Source of the DNA: Nymphaea colorata
Taxonomy: Eukaryota > Streptophyta > Magnoliopsida > Nymphaeales > Nymphaeaceae
Assembly: GCF_008831285.2 (NCBI RefSeq)
Contig: NC_045138.2
Location: forward strand, 32,211,934-32,275,933
DNA: 64,000 nt
Direction of reading: 5' to 3'
Both the position numbers and the translations under genes were made by a program. This document shows positions 1-11,535 of this stretch, piece by piece (within the stretch, counting starts at the first letter, position 1; the number at the start of each line of letters is the position of its first letter). The notes under the pieces are model-generated. The model saw only the letters and a program-made list of their open reading frames with translations, was not told where the DNA came from and did not search any database.

Positions 1-485
1 CCAGTTCATTGAAGACATTGAACAAGTGAATTGCCATGCATGGGGTGTCCTTATGCTCGCTCATTTATACACAAATATTTGTAATGGGTTTATGCCATGT
101 CCACATCTATTTGAATCCAAGTAATTCCCAATGACAAAATTCATGATGATGAAGATCTCGTATATACAAGAGAAATGGTTGGGATGATCTATGTGGGCAC
201 ATCAATGGAAGCTCATCAAGAAATAAATTATTATTTATTTTCTTGGACTACATAAAACAACAATTCATGATTGTAGATAAGTGCAAGCTGGCCCTGATTC
301 ATTGAAGACATTGAACAAGTAAATTGCTATGCATGGGGTGCTGCTATGTTCACTTGTACATAAATATTTGTCATGGGTTCATGCTGTCATTTGTTTGTAC
401 AACCTTCAAATAATTCTCAACAACAAAATTCATAAGGCTTGTAGACAAAGAAGAATTTAGGTATGTCATTCTACAAGAAATGGGT
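1..485. repeat. Diverged direct duplication, unit about 190 bp
   Basis: Two diverged copies lie in direct orientation, at about 4-185 and 296-485. Each begins with the words TTCATTGAAGACATTGAAC, then GCATGGGGTG, then ACAAATATTTGT or ATAAATATTTGT, and later ACAAAATTCAT and CAAGAAATGG. No open frame is shared by the copies, so this looks like a non-coding duplication or the edge of a repeat that starts before the window. Confidence 0.65.
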
Positions 486-1427
486 GCTCTAAGGCTGAAA
501 TTAATAACATTTGATAATAAATATAACAATTTGAACATGTAACTTAAATTGTCCAATGTAGTTTGCTACCCATTACACCATTCTATCAACAATGCACTTT
601 TTGGGTTTCACAAAAGAGAGAGAAAGATTAACAATAAAGTTGTTGAATATATTGGTGTTCTAAGTGCTATAAACAGAAACATGATTGTCATAATAACTTG
701 TTTGTTCTTTTGATGGGTTGTTCTTGAAAATGACTTGGTTGTTTTTTGCCATTTGTTTTTTTCCATTTTCTTACCAGCAACTTTTTGTGCACTATTCTTT
801 TTTCTAGTAATTGTAATAATTTCTTAGCTTTCTTTTGATATATGTTGTTATATGTATTAATCTATTGGGTATCTACACTTGGGTGGTGCTTCTTCTGTGG
901 GTTAAGGGTTGTAAAACCTTTAGAACTCACTTTTATTTTGTGACATTGTTTAGGTGGGTTGTTATAGATTGATGGTCAAGACAACTTTCCTAGTGCATCA
1001 CTTGTTAATTTCTTCTTGTATTTATATGTTTCTTTACTTTTTGATGTCAAATCTACTAAATGCATAAGTTATATATGCATGAGGTTGTAATAAGAAGCTA
1101 TTTGACACTTCTTATCTTCACATTAAGGACTTATGACTTGTATACAATATTTCTATCTTCTATGCTTTGTTCATCTTTCATAATAAGTGACGTAGATAAT
1201 TCTCTAATGTTTCTTAATCAAGTGCTTTTGATATATATTGAATAAATTACCTTTGAAGTAGTATTTTTTTGCATGTATACTTGACTACTTTGTCATTAAT
1301 ATTGTAAGTAACATATGTTTCTTGCCCTTAAAAGATTCTTTGTCCTCCCATACCTGATGATACCTATAGAGATTTGTTTTTTGGATGCCTACTTATATGT
1401 TCTAATTTATAGCAGCTCCATTTTATG
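486..1427. other. AT-rich intergenic DNA, no gene seen
   Basis: This stretch is T-rich and has only short frames without recognisable protein. I see no RNA gene or clear transposon end in it. Confidence 0.5.
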
Positions 1428-1634
1428 CAAATGCAGTTGAGGGGTACACATATTGTGGCTCACATTAATATTTTTATACACAAAATTGTGGGTGTAAGTT
1501 GAAGCATTTCACATTTTCTTTAAGTTCGTTGATAGTCTCCATTGTAAGCCATTCAAATGCAATTGAGGGATGCACATATTGTAGCTCACATTAACATTTT
1601 TATACCCAAAATTGTGGGTGTAAGTTGAAGCATT
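1428..1634 (+). repeat. Two direct copies of an 81-bp unit, period 126 bp
   Basis: Copies at 1428-1508 and 1554-1634 differ at only a few positions. Shared words are GCACATATTGT or ACACATATTGT, GCTCACATTAA, and AAAATTGTGGGTGTAAGTTG. A 45-bp spacer separates them. No coding potential is shared, so this is a local tandem duplication. Confidence 0.85.
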
Positions 1635-2880
1635 GGCATTTTTTTAAAGCTTATTTTGTTTAAGACCATTAATAAATAATTCATGTTGTTCTAAGAGACA
1701 AAAGATTAATAAAAAACAATCACAATTGACAACGCCATGACTCGAACTCGAATAAACTCATGATTGGGTAATCAGGTCAAAGAGTTGTCCAAACGACTCG
1801 ACTAAGTTAGGTCACAAATTTTTATAATGCATTTTTTCTATAAATAAATTGTTGTGACTTCATGTTTGATCCTTTCATCAACTTACAATGACTAACATAT
1901 AATATGAGTGTTTATGTATAATTAGTAAAATTTATGATATTTCACTATTCAAAAAATAAGAAACTTTAGTATTCATCAACACACAACAAAAAAAGAACAT
2001 GCAATTAGTTGGTGATCCCAAGTAACTGATGAGCCTAACTCGCAACCTAGTAAATAGATGATTCTACCCAACTTGGCTGACTTGCAACAGGGATTAGAGA
2101 GTTTGTCAACTACGGCAACAATAAAAGAAATTTTCAGTGTATGATGATAATCTCAAATTTTTGTGTACTTATCATACCTATATATATGTAGTGTCTTTCG
2201 TTGCCAATGCTCATTTCCTTTTTATCTTCATCCAATCTTTGAAAACATATATTTTCTTTAAGGTTGTACATACAAAAAATTTGTTCCTATGAAAATTAAA
2301 AAGTGAGACTGTCTTTGCATTGGAGCATGTACATTCTAAGACTTTCGTTGAAGCATGTCTTTTAATTAAGTGTATACTTATGTTGTTTCCTATATTTTGG
2401 ACAATGTGCTAACAAATATTTAACCATATGTGAGACAGTTGCAATTGCTATTAAATTTTGTCATTTGTTAATACAACTTTGGGGGTGTTTTGCATTTATT
2501 GCTTAAGCACATACCACAAGCAGTCACTCAAAAGTCTATGCAGTCTGTTGCACAAAAATGCACCACTCAAAATGGAACTCTGGGGTGATGGTCTATGTCT
2601 AAACACTGCAAACATGATCATGGATGAGTATTAATCATTGTTTTGTAGAAAACAAGAGCATTATTAAAATCTATTTGTAGCATATCAATCTTCATTTACT
2701 TGCATCACATTATAGAAACAAGGGTCCAGGCTTAATTTCTTCTACAAATAATCAACTAACATATTTCACTATTTTTCATGGTCTTTGTCTTCTTTCTCCT
2801 CAGGTGGTCCTTTAATTCATGCATATGAATAGAAAATTTTCACAATCATTATCTATGTTTACAAAGGGATTACAAGTCTT
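1635..2880. other. AT-rich intergenic DNA, no gene seen
   Basis: I see no supported gene. Stretches near 1730-1810 and 2015-2100 contain words such as GACTCGAACTCGA, which resemble a decayed tRNA-type B box on the minus strand. They are too degraded to call as SINEs. Confidence 0.4.
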
Positions 2881-2884
2881 CGTT

Positions 2885-3480
2885 AGTACAATGTTAGCCT
2901 TTCAATACTTTAACATATTAGACATACTTAGAGATACCAAATTATTGTTATGATCACGTAAGAAGGTATACACATTGTATTTCCCATTGGGAAGCAATGT
3001 TATCACCATTCTTGCTTGACAATCATATCTTGAATTTGGCTTCCACAATATTAAATTTCCACTTAGCTTCTTTTGACCTTCTTCAGAACAAATCTGTCTC
3101 GACTGACACAATGTGCACATTTATCCAAAACTCATTTCTAACATTGAAATCATGCTCAAGAGCATAAACATTATAAAATTGTACGTGTTTGCCTCATTAT
3201 CGAATGACATTCCTATTATTGGATACAAGGGTCAACAATATTGTTAGTGCTTGCACCTGCATCACAAAAACAGCGGTAGAAAAGACCATTCTATTCACCT
3301 TTCTTATCGCTGGGAATACTAACTTCAGGCTCATTATTTATATAATCACCAAAACATTTTCATATGCAGGACTAGAGTTAGGTACATCATTCATCCAGAT
3401 GTTATTTTCGTGATTAGAACTTTCAAAACTAATTGAGATACCTTCATCACTGCTGCCATATTTTTCACTACTACCAAAAG
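2885..3480 (-). pseudogene. Broken FAR1/FRS-type DNA-binding domain relic
   Basis: Read on the minus strand, three frames together give the FAR1 domain order. First comes an acidic, Ser/Asn-rich leader (about 3480-3330). Next is the entry motif PIIGMSFDNEANTYNF (about 3230-3165). One frame later comes YNVYALEHDFNVRN. Back in another frame is QICSEEGQKK, then DCQARMVITLLPNGKYNVYTF and DHNNNL, ending near 2902. Known FAR1/FRS proteins have this order: P-x-GM-x-FDSEEEAY-x-FY, then VCSKEG, then a Cys-rich RTGC-x-A block, then FV-x-HNH-L. The last zinc-ligand motif is HNN here rather than HNH. At least two frameshifts and in-frame stops show it is dead. No MULE transposase core is visible downstream, so it could come from a Mutator-like transposon or a host FAR1-related gene. 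Confidence 0.65.
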
Positions 3481-3688
3481 ATATGGGTATCACTAGTAAA
3501 ACACATCATACTACATGCATACCCAAAATGAAGTTATTTGAGTGGATAAAGTCCACAATATTTTTTTTACCAAAATGCATGTGACAACTGAACAACAATG
3601 ATTAATTGCACATGACCAACTATTAATGTAAAATAAAGCTGCAGTGACTTACCAAATAAAATAAAGTTCAACTAATGAGTTACCACTT

Positions 3689-3690
<2 letters not shown>

Positions 3691-3770
<80 letters not shown>
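3691..3770. repeat. (AT)40 microsatellite
   Basis: This is an uninterrupted AT dinucleotide run of about 80 bp. It is likely polymorphic and a possible strand-slippage site. Confidence 0.95.
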
Positions 3771-3773
<3 letters not shown>

Positions 3774-3829
3774 TGATAAGTAAAGCAGTCTAATGAGCTG
3801 TTATATAGAAATTTGAGTTATACCTTTTG

Positions 3830-4500
3830 GTGACCACCAACTAACGCATACGCATACGATGACGATGATTTAGCGAACACGCATTTGACTATGTACACGG
3901 TGAGATACCGAGATGACATACGACACCAATTTGTGATATGATCTTTGAACTTTTCCGCCGCGTTCCTTAAACTCTATCATCTTGAAGTAATTTCCAATGC
4001 AATGGATCAATTCCACCATGGCAGGCTAATAGACAGAAAATATTATCCCCATGGAATATCTTACAAGAACTACTGCTCGCATAGGTAAAAGCATGGGACA
4101 AGGGTTGTAACGTGAATCACGTTGCACGAGTTTGACTTTAAAAATCCACGGATAATATTTCTTGGGCCGCCCTCTTCATTTTTTACCAATAGGAGAGGAG
4201 GAATGGCCGGAGAGCTCGACAACGCAGCGCCGGTGGGTCAACAATTTCGAGCTCTTCTCCACAAAAGAGATTGGCCGCCGCAGGAGACGGGGAATCATCA
4301 CGCGGAACTTTCGCTGCATGAAGACGACGTTGATTGGGAATGCAGGCCGTCGGCGTCCTTTTCCCTTCTGATCTCTCTCTCTCTCCGTGGGAGAAACCTT
4401 GACTGCAGAGTCTCCATCCCTGTAAGGACGTGTATCTGAAGTCATAGGGCACAGGTAGCGAGCTTTCCACGAGAGAGGGAGGGTTGACTGAGATGTTCTG
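3830..4500 (+). promoter_or_regulatory. Probable upstream region of the polyol transporter gene
   Basis: The sequence changes here from AT-rich intergenic DNA to mixed, CpG-bearing DNA that leads into the transporter leader. Overlapping frames on both strands at 4122-4470 match nothing I recognise and overlap one another, so I treat the stretch as promoter or leader rather than coding. I cannot point to a convincing TATA box. Confidence 0.35.
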
Positions 4501-4540
4501 GCAAAGGGTTCATTCCATCTGATTGGTGCCCGTCAACTCC

Positions 4541-4543
4541 CAT

Positions 4544-4570
<27 letters not shown>
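4541..4570 (+). repeat. (CT)n tract in the transporter 5' leader
   Basis: A pure CT run of about 30 bp lies roughly 170 bp before the transporter start codon. Pyrimidine tracts in 5' leaders or core promoters are common in plant genes. A role here is inference. Confidence 0.8.
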
Positions 4571-4574
<4 letters not shown>

Positions 4575-4741
4575 GACGCTGCCCTACCATCCCATTCTCG
4601 TCGCTTTCCCATATCTCAGATCTACACCGCTCTTTTGCAGATCTGAGACCAAAAAATATCCGGCAGGAAAACCACGGAGTTTCTTTCCTTCTCTCTGTAT
4701 TCTCCCTCCCCCTCCGAGGAGGACAAAGAAGGGAGAGAAGC

Positions 4742-6653
4742 ATGACTATGGGGGAGACAATAGGGAGGCCAACAATGGGTTATCCCCATGGCCGATACGA
4801 GCGGGTGACGGCTTCGGGCAGTGAGGACCACCGGAGCCCCGTGGAGGAAAGGAGCAGCACCAGCAGCAGCAGGAAGTATGTTTTCGCTTGTGCCGTCTTT
4901 GCCTCTCTCAATTCTGTTCTCCTTGGATACGGTATGGTTTCCCTGTTTTCTGTTCTCCGTTTCCATCTCTTCCATCTTTCTACAACCCCAATCGTCTTGT
5001 CTGTGGTTCTTTCCACTGATTAAAACCAAGAGGAATCAGAATGAGGCCATACCTCCTGTGAATCTATTTCTCTATCCCCCATTTCCAATTGCTTGCTTTT
5101 TTAGGAAATTAGAGCCCCCCTTTCTGATGAAGACTTTTTCTATGGTGAAAATTACACGATCTTCTTGTAGTTCTCCTTGCTGTTTCTTACGATCTGGCCG
5201 TCCCCTTTTTTGGTTTCTCAAGTGAAGGATCTCCCTTGTTGTGTCTAATTTGCGCCATGTTGCAGATGTTGGCGTGATGAGTGGAGCAATCCTTTTCATA
5301 CAAGAAGATCTGAAGATTACGGAGGTACAGGAGGAGGTCCTGGTTGGGTGCTTGAGCATTGTCTCTCTACTTGGAAGCCTCGCCGGCGGCAGAACATCAG
5401 ATGCCATCGGCCGGAAGTGGACAATGGGCCTCGCCGCCATTGTCTTCCAGTCAGGGGCAGCCCTCATGGCTCTTGCTCCCTCCTTCGGCCTTCTCATGGC
5501 GGGCAGGCTCTTGGCTGGGATTGGCATTGGCTTCGGCGTCATGATCGCTCCCGTATACATTGCAGAGATATCTCCCGCCATTACCAGAGGGGCACTCACC
5601 TCCTTCCCTGAGATCTTCATAAATCTGGGAATTCTCCTCGGTTACGTCTCCAATTATTGCTTCTCTAGTCTGCCTGCCCACTTGAGCTGGAGGGTTATGC
5701 TCGCTGTCGGCATCCTCCCCTCCGTGTTCATCGCAGCTGCATTGTTCATAATCCCCGAGTCCCCTCGATGGTTAGTTATGCAAGGTCGCTCTGAAGAAGC
5801 GAAATGGGTGTTGACAAGGATCACGGAGAGGGAGGAGGAAGTGGAAGAGAGGTTGGCGGAGATTAAGAAAGCTGCAGAAGCTGGCTGTGCCGACGGCAAG
5901 GATCAGGATAAGGCCATCTGGGCCGAGCTACTGAGGCCTTCCCTTCCCCTGCGCCGGATGCTGATCACGGGACTTGGGATCCAGAGCTTTCAGCAGATCA
6001 CCGGCATCGATGCGACCGTCTACTACAGCCCCACCATCTTCAAAGCCGCAGGCATAACCGGAAACAAAGCACTCATCGGTGCAACTGTTGCTGTCGGCTT
6101 CACAAAGACTATGTTCATCTTGGTGGCCATTTGCCTCATCGACAGGGTAGGGAGAAAGCCGCTGCTGTATGTCAGCACAATCGGCATGACCACTTGCCTT
6201 TTCTGTCTGGGCCTTACGTTGACGTTCATGGGCAGCGGCCATGAACCTAAAGGAGGAGGAGCTGTTGGTATTGCCATAGCCGTCTTGGCCGTCTGCGGAA
6301 ACGTCGCCTTCTTCTCTGTGGGCATTGGACCAGTCTGCTGGGTCCTGACTTCTGAGATCTTCCCTCTGAGGCTCCGAGCACAAGCGGCGGCACTTGGTGC
6401 CGTAGGAAACAGAGTATGCAGTGGCTTGGTAGCCATGTCCTTCCTCTCCGTCTCTCGTATCATCTCTGTAGGTGGTACCTTCTTCGCCTTCTCTGTGATC
6501 TCGGCCTTGTCTGTCGTGTTCGTCTATACTTGTGTTCCAGAGACGAAAGGGAAAACTCTGGAACAGATCGAAATGCTTTTCCAACACGGGGATAGAGAGT
6601 GGCAAAAAGTTGAAATTGAGCTCGGTGATGCTGAGCACTTGGTTGAGAAATAA
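4742..6653 (+). CDS. Polyol/monosaccharide:H+ symporter, PLT group (two exons)
   Basis: Exon 1 is 4742-4931 and exon 2 is 5266-6653, joined across a 334-bp GT-AG intron that splits an Asp codon. The spliced reading runs LLGYDVGVMSGA, the conserved first transmembrane segment. The product has 525 residues, the usual PLT length. It is a 12-helix major facilitator of the sugar porter family, expected in the plasma membrane and importing polyols or monosaccharides with protons. Visible motifs are GGRTSDAIGRKW (104-115) after helix 2, GRLLAGIGIGFG (143-154), PVYIAEISPAITRGAL (159-174), PESPRW (227-232), GIQSFQQITGIDATVYYSP (301-319), DRVGRKP (356-362) and VPETKGKTLEQIE (487-499). The central cytoplasmic loop (about 233-285) is charged, as is usual for the group. 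I chose ATG 4742 because the upstream in-frame extension is the CT-rich leader. The exact substrate (sorbitol, mannitol, inositol, xylitol or glucose) cannot be read from the sequence. Confidence 0.93.
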
Positions 6654-7008
6654 TGATGAGTAACAGCTGAGGAAGATCCTGCAACAAGAGTTAAAGTAGG
6701 GCCTCGAATACCTGCCTACTGGTTAGAGCATCTTCTGGGGTTCTACAGGCGATTCACCCCCCTGTACTTTTAGCTACAGGGGTTCTTCACCTGGAGATGA
6801 CCTTCTTTTTTGTGAAATGCCCATCATCACATCTGGGTTGCAAATTTGCATTTCCCAATATAATCTAGTTAGGGAAGTATAGATCAATATTGTTTATGAA
6901 TGCAAGTTTGATCCATGCACTGTAGAAAAACATTTTTTAAGAAACATGCCCACTTCAGCTTTCTTGTGTCATAGTGGGAGGAAAAAAAAAGAATATTAAT
7001 GAAACATG

Positions 7009-7014
7009 AATAAA
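7009..7014 (+). terminator. Candidate poly(A) signal of the transporter gene
   Basis: An AATAAA lies about 355 bp after the stop codon in a T/A-rich context, within the normal range for a plant 3' UTR. Plant poly(A) signals are loose, so the site is only a candidate. Confidence 0.35.
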
Positions 7015-7929
7015 CATGTTAGAGGCACCTTATGCTCTCTCTTTTCCTTTTATATTTAAGTTGGCTCATTCACTGTGAGTATTCTTTAATTTGATGTTCA
7101 ATAGAAATGTTTACTGGTATGTATCAATACGATGCTTGTTGCATGTGATGGCCTCCCTTCAGGTTTTGTCTTTTCAGCCCTTTTTCAAGGTTTTTTTTTT
7201 ATACTTCAATGAATAGCTTCAGGTGGGCAGAGACCTAGTAGTACATTTCCACGAAAAAATAATACGGAAAATGGCCAAATAAAACAATTTAATTAAGTAA
7301 TTAATTAAATCTGTAGTTTAATTAATTAATTAAATCTGCATTTAGCCTCCAACCTGCTGCTTACGCCTGTGTAATTCCAGGTGCACTCTATAGATTCTGG
7401 CCCATTTCCTTGCAAGAGGATTACATTCACGAGAGACCTCAAAATGTTCCGCTAAAAGCTGAAGTGAAACTGTTGTTAAGAAAGATAACCGTTCAACATC
7501 AGGCTGCTCTCTCAACTTAGCCACATTGTAATTGAATCTGCCATTAATCCTCCGGGATTCAGCCTGCAGAAAGGCTCCAGTTTCCATTTATGTGCTTTCA
7601 AGGACTTTTTTTTTGTTCTTGGTTCACATGAATTACGTGTATTCTTTTCAATATTAAATTTTGACAGTGAATAACCTCAAGTGTATCGGGCAATCAGGTG
7701 GCAAGGCAGTTCACATCCAAGGGGTTTACAATATAGTATCTGGGCTTTTGAGCTTGTCTGAACAGTATTCTTGTTTTATTATTGTATGCATTCATGACAA
7801 ACATTAGCTACACTAAAATAAGAAAGCACACAGAGGTTTACCAAATAAAGCAGCAGGTTGAAACCTTATATAAGGTGCATGCACCTGTATCAATCTCACA
7901 ATGAGAAAAATGCCCTTGTCTTCACATTT
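7015..7929. other. Intergenic DNA, no gene seen
   Basis: The stretch holds a TTAATTAA-rich block near 7280-7335 and a short minus-strand frame (7342-7587) whose product I do not recognise. Nothing else is supported. Confidence 0.4.
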
Positions 7930-7937
7930 CTTACAGA

Positions 7938-8330
7938 CTCTGTCACACGGATACTTGCGTTTAGCCCACGTACCCGTATCCGATACGCGAACACATGTGT
8001 CCAGATACAAGACACGGCTGGAACACACCAAAAAATAAATTATTAGTTTAATGTTTTTTTTTTTCATTTTATCATTTTTTTGTGATGCATCCAATTATTT
8101 TCATCAACAATCTTTTCAAATACTCAGCACTTTTGTGATAAAACAAATTTTTTTATAACAGTGAACTATTAGTTTAATGTTTTTTTTCATTTATTATTTT
8201 TGAGAATATAAAATTTGCCGTATCCGCGTATCTAAAATTTTCAAAATTGTCGTGTCTGTATCAAAATTGTTGTGTCTGTACCTGTATCGCCGTACCCGTA
8301 TCGTATCGTACCCGCACCCATGTGACATAG
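7938..8330. mobile_element. hAT-type MITE, 393 bp, with perfect 8-bp target duplication
   Basis: The element starts CTCTGTCACACGG and ends with the inverse of CTATGTCACATGG. Identical 8-bp copies of CTTACAGA flank it at 7930-7937 and 8331-8338. The inner ends are full of CGTACCCGTATC-like words in both halves. It has no coding capacity, so it depended on a transposase made elsewhere. An 8-bp duplication is the hallmark of the hAT superfamily. Confidence 0.85.
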
Positions 8331-8463
8331 CTTACAGATGATACATTCAGGTGCATCTAAGCTTTCAGGCGTGCCCTTTAATGCAAATCTTTTCATTCTC
8401 AGTTTTCAACAAGTAATTGAGGTGCTCCGCTTTCCTTCACTAGCTGCAACATCTCCCTAGCAA

Positions 8464-8600
8464 AGAATTTGGATCTCAATTAGTCGATATTTTGATAATG
8501 TAAATCAATCAAAAGATTTTTATTGTTAAAACATCGACTAATTGAGATCAATCAAAACATTTTAATTATTCAAACATCGACTAATTGAGATCCAAGTTCT
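8464..8600. repeat. Foldback element with about 30-bp inverted ends
   Basis: The left arm at 8464-8493 and the right arm at 8571-8600 are inverted copies sharing TTGGATCTCAATTAGTCGAT, with mismatches at only about two or three positions. A third copy of the same word, in the right-arm orientation, lies inside at about 8528-8552. The transcript could fold as a hairpin. No clear target duplication was seen. Confidence 0.8.
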
Positions 8601-9865
8601 TCCGTTATACTAGATAAGTAGACAAACAAGTACTGCTATAAGCAAACGAAAGTATTAATCTTTGCATTTTGCATATTAACCCCACCCCACACCCCCTTTT
8701 CATCCCTTCTTTTTCTCTCCTTGGAGAGGGGAGGGTAAATGAAGAACTTGTAAATTGAACTACCCATATATAAAGTACAATCCACCCATCTTGACCTTTC
8801 TATATTAGATATATCCAACTCAAAATCAATGTCAAGATAAAAAGATATTAAAGTATATGTTGACAATGCTACAAATGTTAAGTCAGCTCTTTGTTATTTT
8901 ATCTATGCTTGAAGCAGTTTTCTTTTTACAATTTTTTAAATATTTTGGTGATAGTTTGGCAGTTTGAACGAGGTGAAGCCTCTCCACTTTTCCCTACCCC
9001 TACCTTCAGGATCCAGTGCTGCTTCGGGACGTACGTGGTCCTATAATATGCATTTTAACGTGTCATGTATGCCATTGTAGTTCAACGTAATAGTAACCAC
9101 AAGAATCAAACTGAGGACGCATCGAGAGCATGATACTCAAACCAACAGTTATGCCAATGCTCTTTGAAGCCAATATTGTGGTGATTCTTTCTGCTCAAAG
9201 TTAAATGAAGGCACACATTGCCTTAGATAAGGGTGTGTAATCTTATTCAGGTTTAAACTTGAATCCTTTAGTTGGGTTTTATTGGAAAAGTCAGATCAGT
9301 TTACCAATTGAATTTAATTTAAGATTTTAAATTCGGTATGCTGTTTCGTAATTGAAACTCTAAGTTCTATCTGAGTAGAATTGGTAAAGGTCTGACCTGA
9401 AGTACACGTAAATGTGGCATTGTATGCTACTCAGGTTTGAATTCCAATTTCAAAACTGATGTCCAAATTTGAGTCTAAATCCAAATCTAATTCGCGGAGT
9501 CTGGTTATGCTATCAGTAAAGGCTGGATTTAACCCGAATCTGAACCCTTATATCCAAAAGTGATACCAAGCTAAATTTTTTTGGGTGAGCTGCATCAGTG
9601 GGGTTCATCAACAAGATACCAAATTTGAACAACACTTGAAAATTTTCTCTTTCGGTTTCTTCAATGTCATTAAAGTTGAGAAAACAAAATCCGTTTGAGA
9701 TGCCACGGCTTATCATGGATCCAAACGGTTCGAATTCGGGTTTGACATCTAAGCATACACAACAATTTAGATAATTCATCTTTACTAGTTAGAAAAAAGA
9801 TTCAGCTAATTAAGATCCAGATATGAGCCACATTAATTAAGCTTTATACTTGAATTAAATTAACC
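8601..9865. other. Intergenic DNA, no gene seen
   Basis: Only short unrecognised frames occur. A stretch at about 9080-9165 contains a possible decayed tRNA-like promoter on the minus strand. Confidence 0.35.
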
Positions 9866-10054
9866 CAGGGGCGGAGCCAGGGGCCGCATGGGCCCTGGCC
9901 CCACCTAATTTTTTTTTTTTAATTTTACGTGTAAATTTTTTTTTTAAAATATCTGTCCTATATAAAAATTTTGAAAAATGTTATTTCAGCCCATGTCAAA
10001 ATTTAAAAACTTTAATTCGGCCTCCCTCATGAAAAATTTGTGGCTTCGCCCCTC
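9866..10054. mobile_element. Decayed GGCGGAGCCA-end MITE
   Basis: The stretch begins CAGGGGCGGAGCCAGGGG and ends GTGGCTTCGCCCCT, an imperfect inverted pair. The interior is AT-rich (TAAATTTTT, AAAATTTTGAAAAATG). No 8-bp duplication is visible, so the boundaries are approximate. The stretch at 32334-32530 shares its interior, and 38144-38341 carries the same interior inverted. Confidence 0.6.
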
Positions 10055-10221
10055 TCTACCTTCCAAATTGAGTGCTGTTTTAACTGATCATATTAGACAA
10101 TGAATTAAAGCCTGTGTAAGTTCATGCTTGCTAGTCCCACTTAAATTAGGCTTATTACACCTAGACTAGCACTCGAGCATATTATCACTTGTATCCATAG
10201 CTAAGATGTTGATATGTTATT

Positions 10222-10462
10222 GGAGGGTCTTTTATGAGAAGAACATTATGTTCTTAGAATGCATGTTTTTAAAACACGTTCTAAAAATACCATGCAACTG
10301 TTTCAGAAACATAATGTGATTATGTCTACCATTTGATTAATAAGTCTTTAAAAAGCATCCATGATCACACTTTATTTTCTGAAACAAGAACATGGTACTT
10401 TTGAAATATGTATTCTAAGAACATGCATTAAGAACGTAATATTCTTTTTATCAAGCGCTTTT
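10222..10462. mobile_element. Palindromic MITE-like element
   Basis: The left end (GAAGAACATTATGTTCTTAG) is matched in inverse by the right end (AAGAACGTAATATTCTTTTT). Inner inverted words CTTAGAATGCAT and ATGTATTCTAAG also pair. There is no coding frame. A weaker relative lies at about 38385-38590. Confidence 0.5.
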
Positions 10463-10708
10463 AAGAGTTGATTCACCCCTCATGAAGTCGCATTTGGGAT
10501 TTATCATTTTGAAAGCATGGAACTGCGTTTTTCTTTAATCTTGCTTTGAGAACCATGGATCTCTTGGCTAGACAAAGCCAAAACATGAGAATGTATTCCT
10601 TTTTTTTTTTCATTTTGCTTATCGATTTCTGTGAACTTGTATCCTCGACCCTGATTTTAAGAAAATGTGATATGGGCATGGCCCTACACTGTAACACCTC
10701 CTTGGCAA

Positions 10709-10732
10709 GAGAGAGAGAGAGAGAGAGAGAGA
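10709..10732. repeat. (GA)12 microsatellite
   Basis: A short pure GA run in intergenic DNA. Confidence 0.9.
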
Positions 10733-11019
10733 GGTTAATGCTGGAACAAGGAACTCAGTGTTCTCTAATCCATTCGGGCATGTATGACACGCAAGGCCAA
10801 GTTCTTCTCAATTAAGCAACCCCAGGTGAGTCTCCTGATTTCATTGAGTTATTTGCCATTATTTTACACTCACATAAATTTGTTGACGGCAACTAGTTAG
10901 AGTCACCTTAAAATTCTTTTTATTGGGATCTAAAAACCTCTTTTTTTTCTTTTGTTGTTAAAAGTGACTGGTTCATTCTACCGCCCCCTAAAAAAAGTCA
11001 CTGCCTTCCCCTATGCCCA

Positions 11020-11145
11020 CCCTTTTGAGCGCATTGGAACGTGACAGTGACCACTCCAAGACTCGAACTTGAATCCTTAGAGGAGCCGGACTACCTTGCA
11101 GCTTAGTATGCTACCACCCCTCGAGGTAAGAATCTTAAAAAAAAA
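11020..11145 (-). mobile_element. SINE-like unit, second family (minus strand)
   Basis: Read on the minus strand it shows a tRNA-like pair of promoter boxes: GGTAGCATACTAAG and, about 40 bp later, AAGTTCGAGTCTT. These are followed by GGTCACTGTCACGTTCCA. The unit at 39468-39665 has the same order (GCTAGCGTACTGG, GTGTTCGAATCTT, AGTCACTGCCACGTCCCA). This matches the design of tRNA-derived SINEs. The ends are approximate. Confidence 0.55.
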
Positions 11146-11365
11146 AAGAAAAAGCTTTGAATAGTTTAACAATGGCCACATCTTGCTCCGAATTTAGGAA
11201 AGGTTGCAGCTGTAAAAGAAATCTGACCATTTTCTTTAGTTGATTTATTTGACGTATTGATCAGTTGATTTATTTGACGTATTAATCATCAGGCCATTTT
11301 CTTGGTCACCTTTTCTTGGGTCCCTCACTGGATGAAACTTCCAATGTTAAACAGATTTAGCCACA

Positions 11366-11535
11366 AAGGGCATATAACTGGTCGGGCTGGCGGGTTGGTA
11401 AGAGCCCGATCATGAATTTGACTCCCTGGGCATTGTTCCTTTGAACTGCAAATAATCAAATAATGGTGAGTGCTACACTTCAACTTCAACAATGGTGAGT
11501 GCTACACTCCAGTTGATGTGTTGATGGGTGTAAGC
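11366..11535 (+). mobile_element. SINE-like unit, first family, with internal 29-bp duplication
   Basis: It starts AAGGGCATATAACTGGTCGGGCTGGC, the A-box-like head of the first family. It carries the shared core CTGCAAATAAT followed by GGTGAGTGCTACACT. The core word AATGGTGAGTGCTACACT is duplicated in tandem (starts at about 11463 and 11492). The unit lies just past the 3' end of the minus-strand gene at 12382-18054. Confidence 0.5.

Noticed and set aside
4523-4742. In-frame upstream start for the transporter
   Set aside because: The extension translates a CT repeat and leader DNA (Ser-Leu repeats) and has no counterpart in PLT proteins.
5928-6638. 236-codon minus-strand frame opposite the transporter
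   Set aside because: It is antisense to a conserved exon and shows no recognisable domain.
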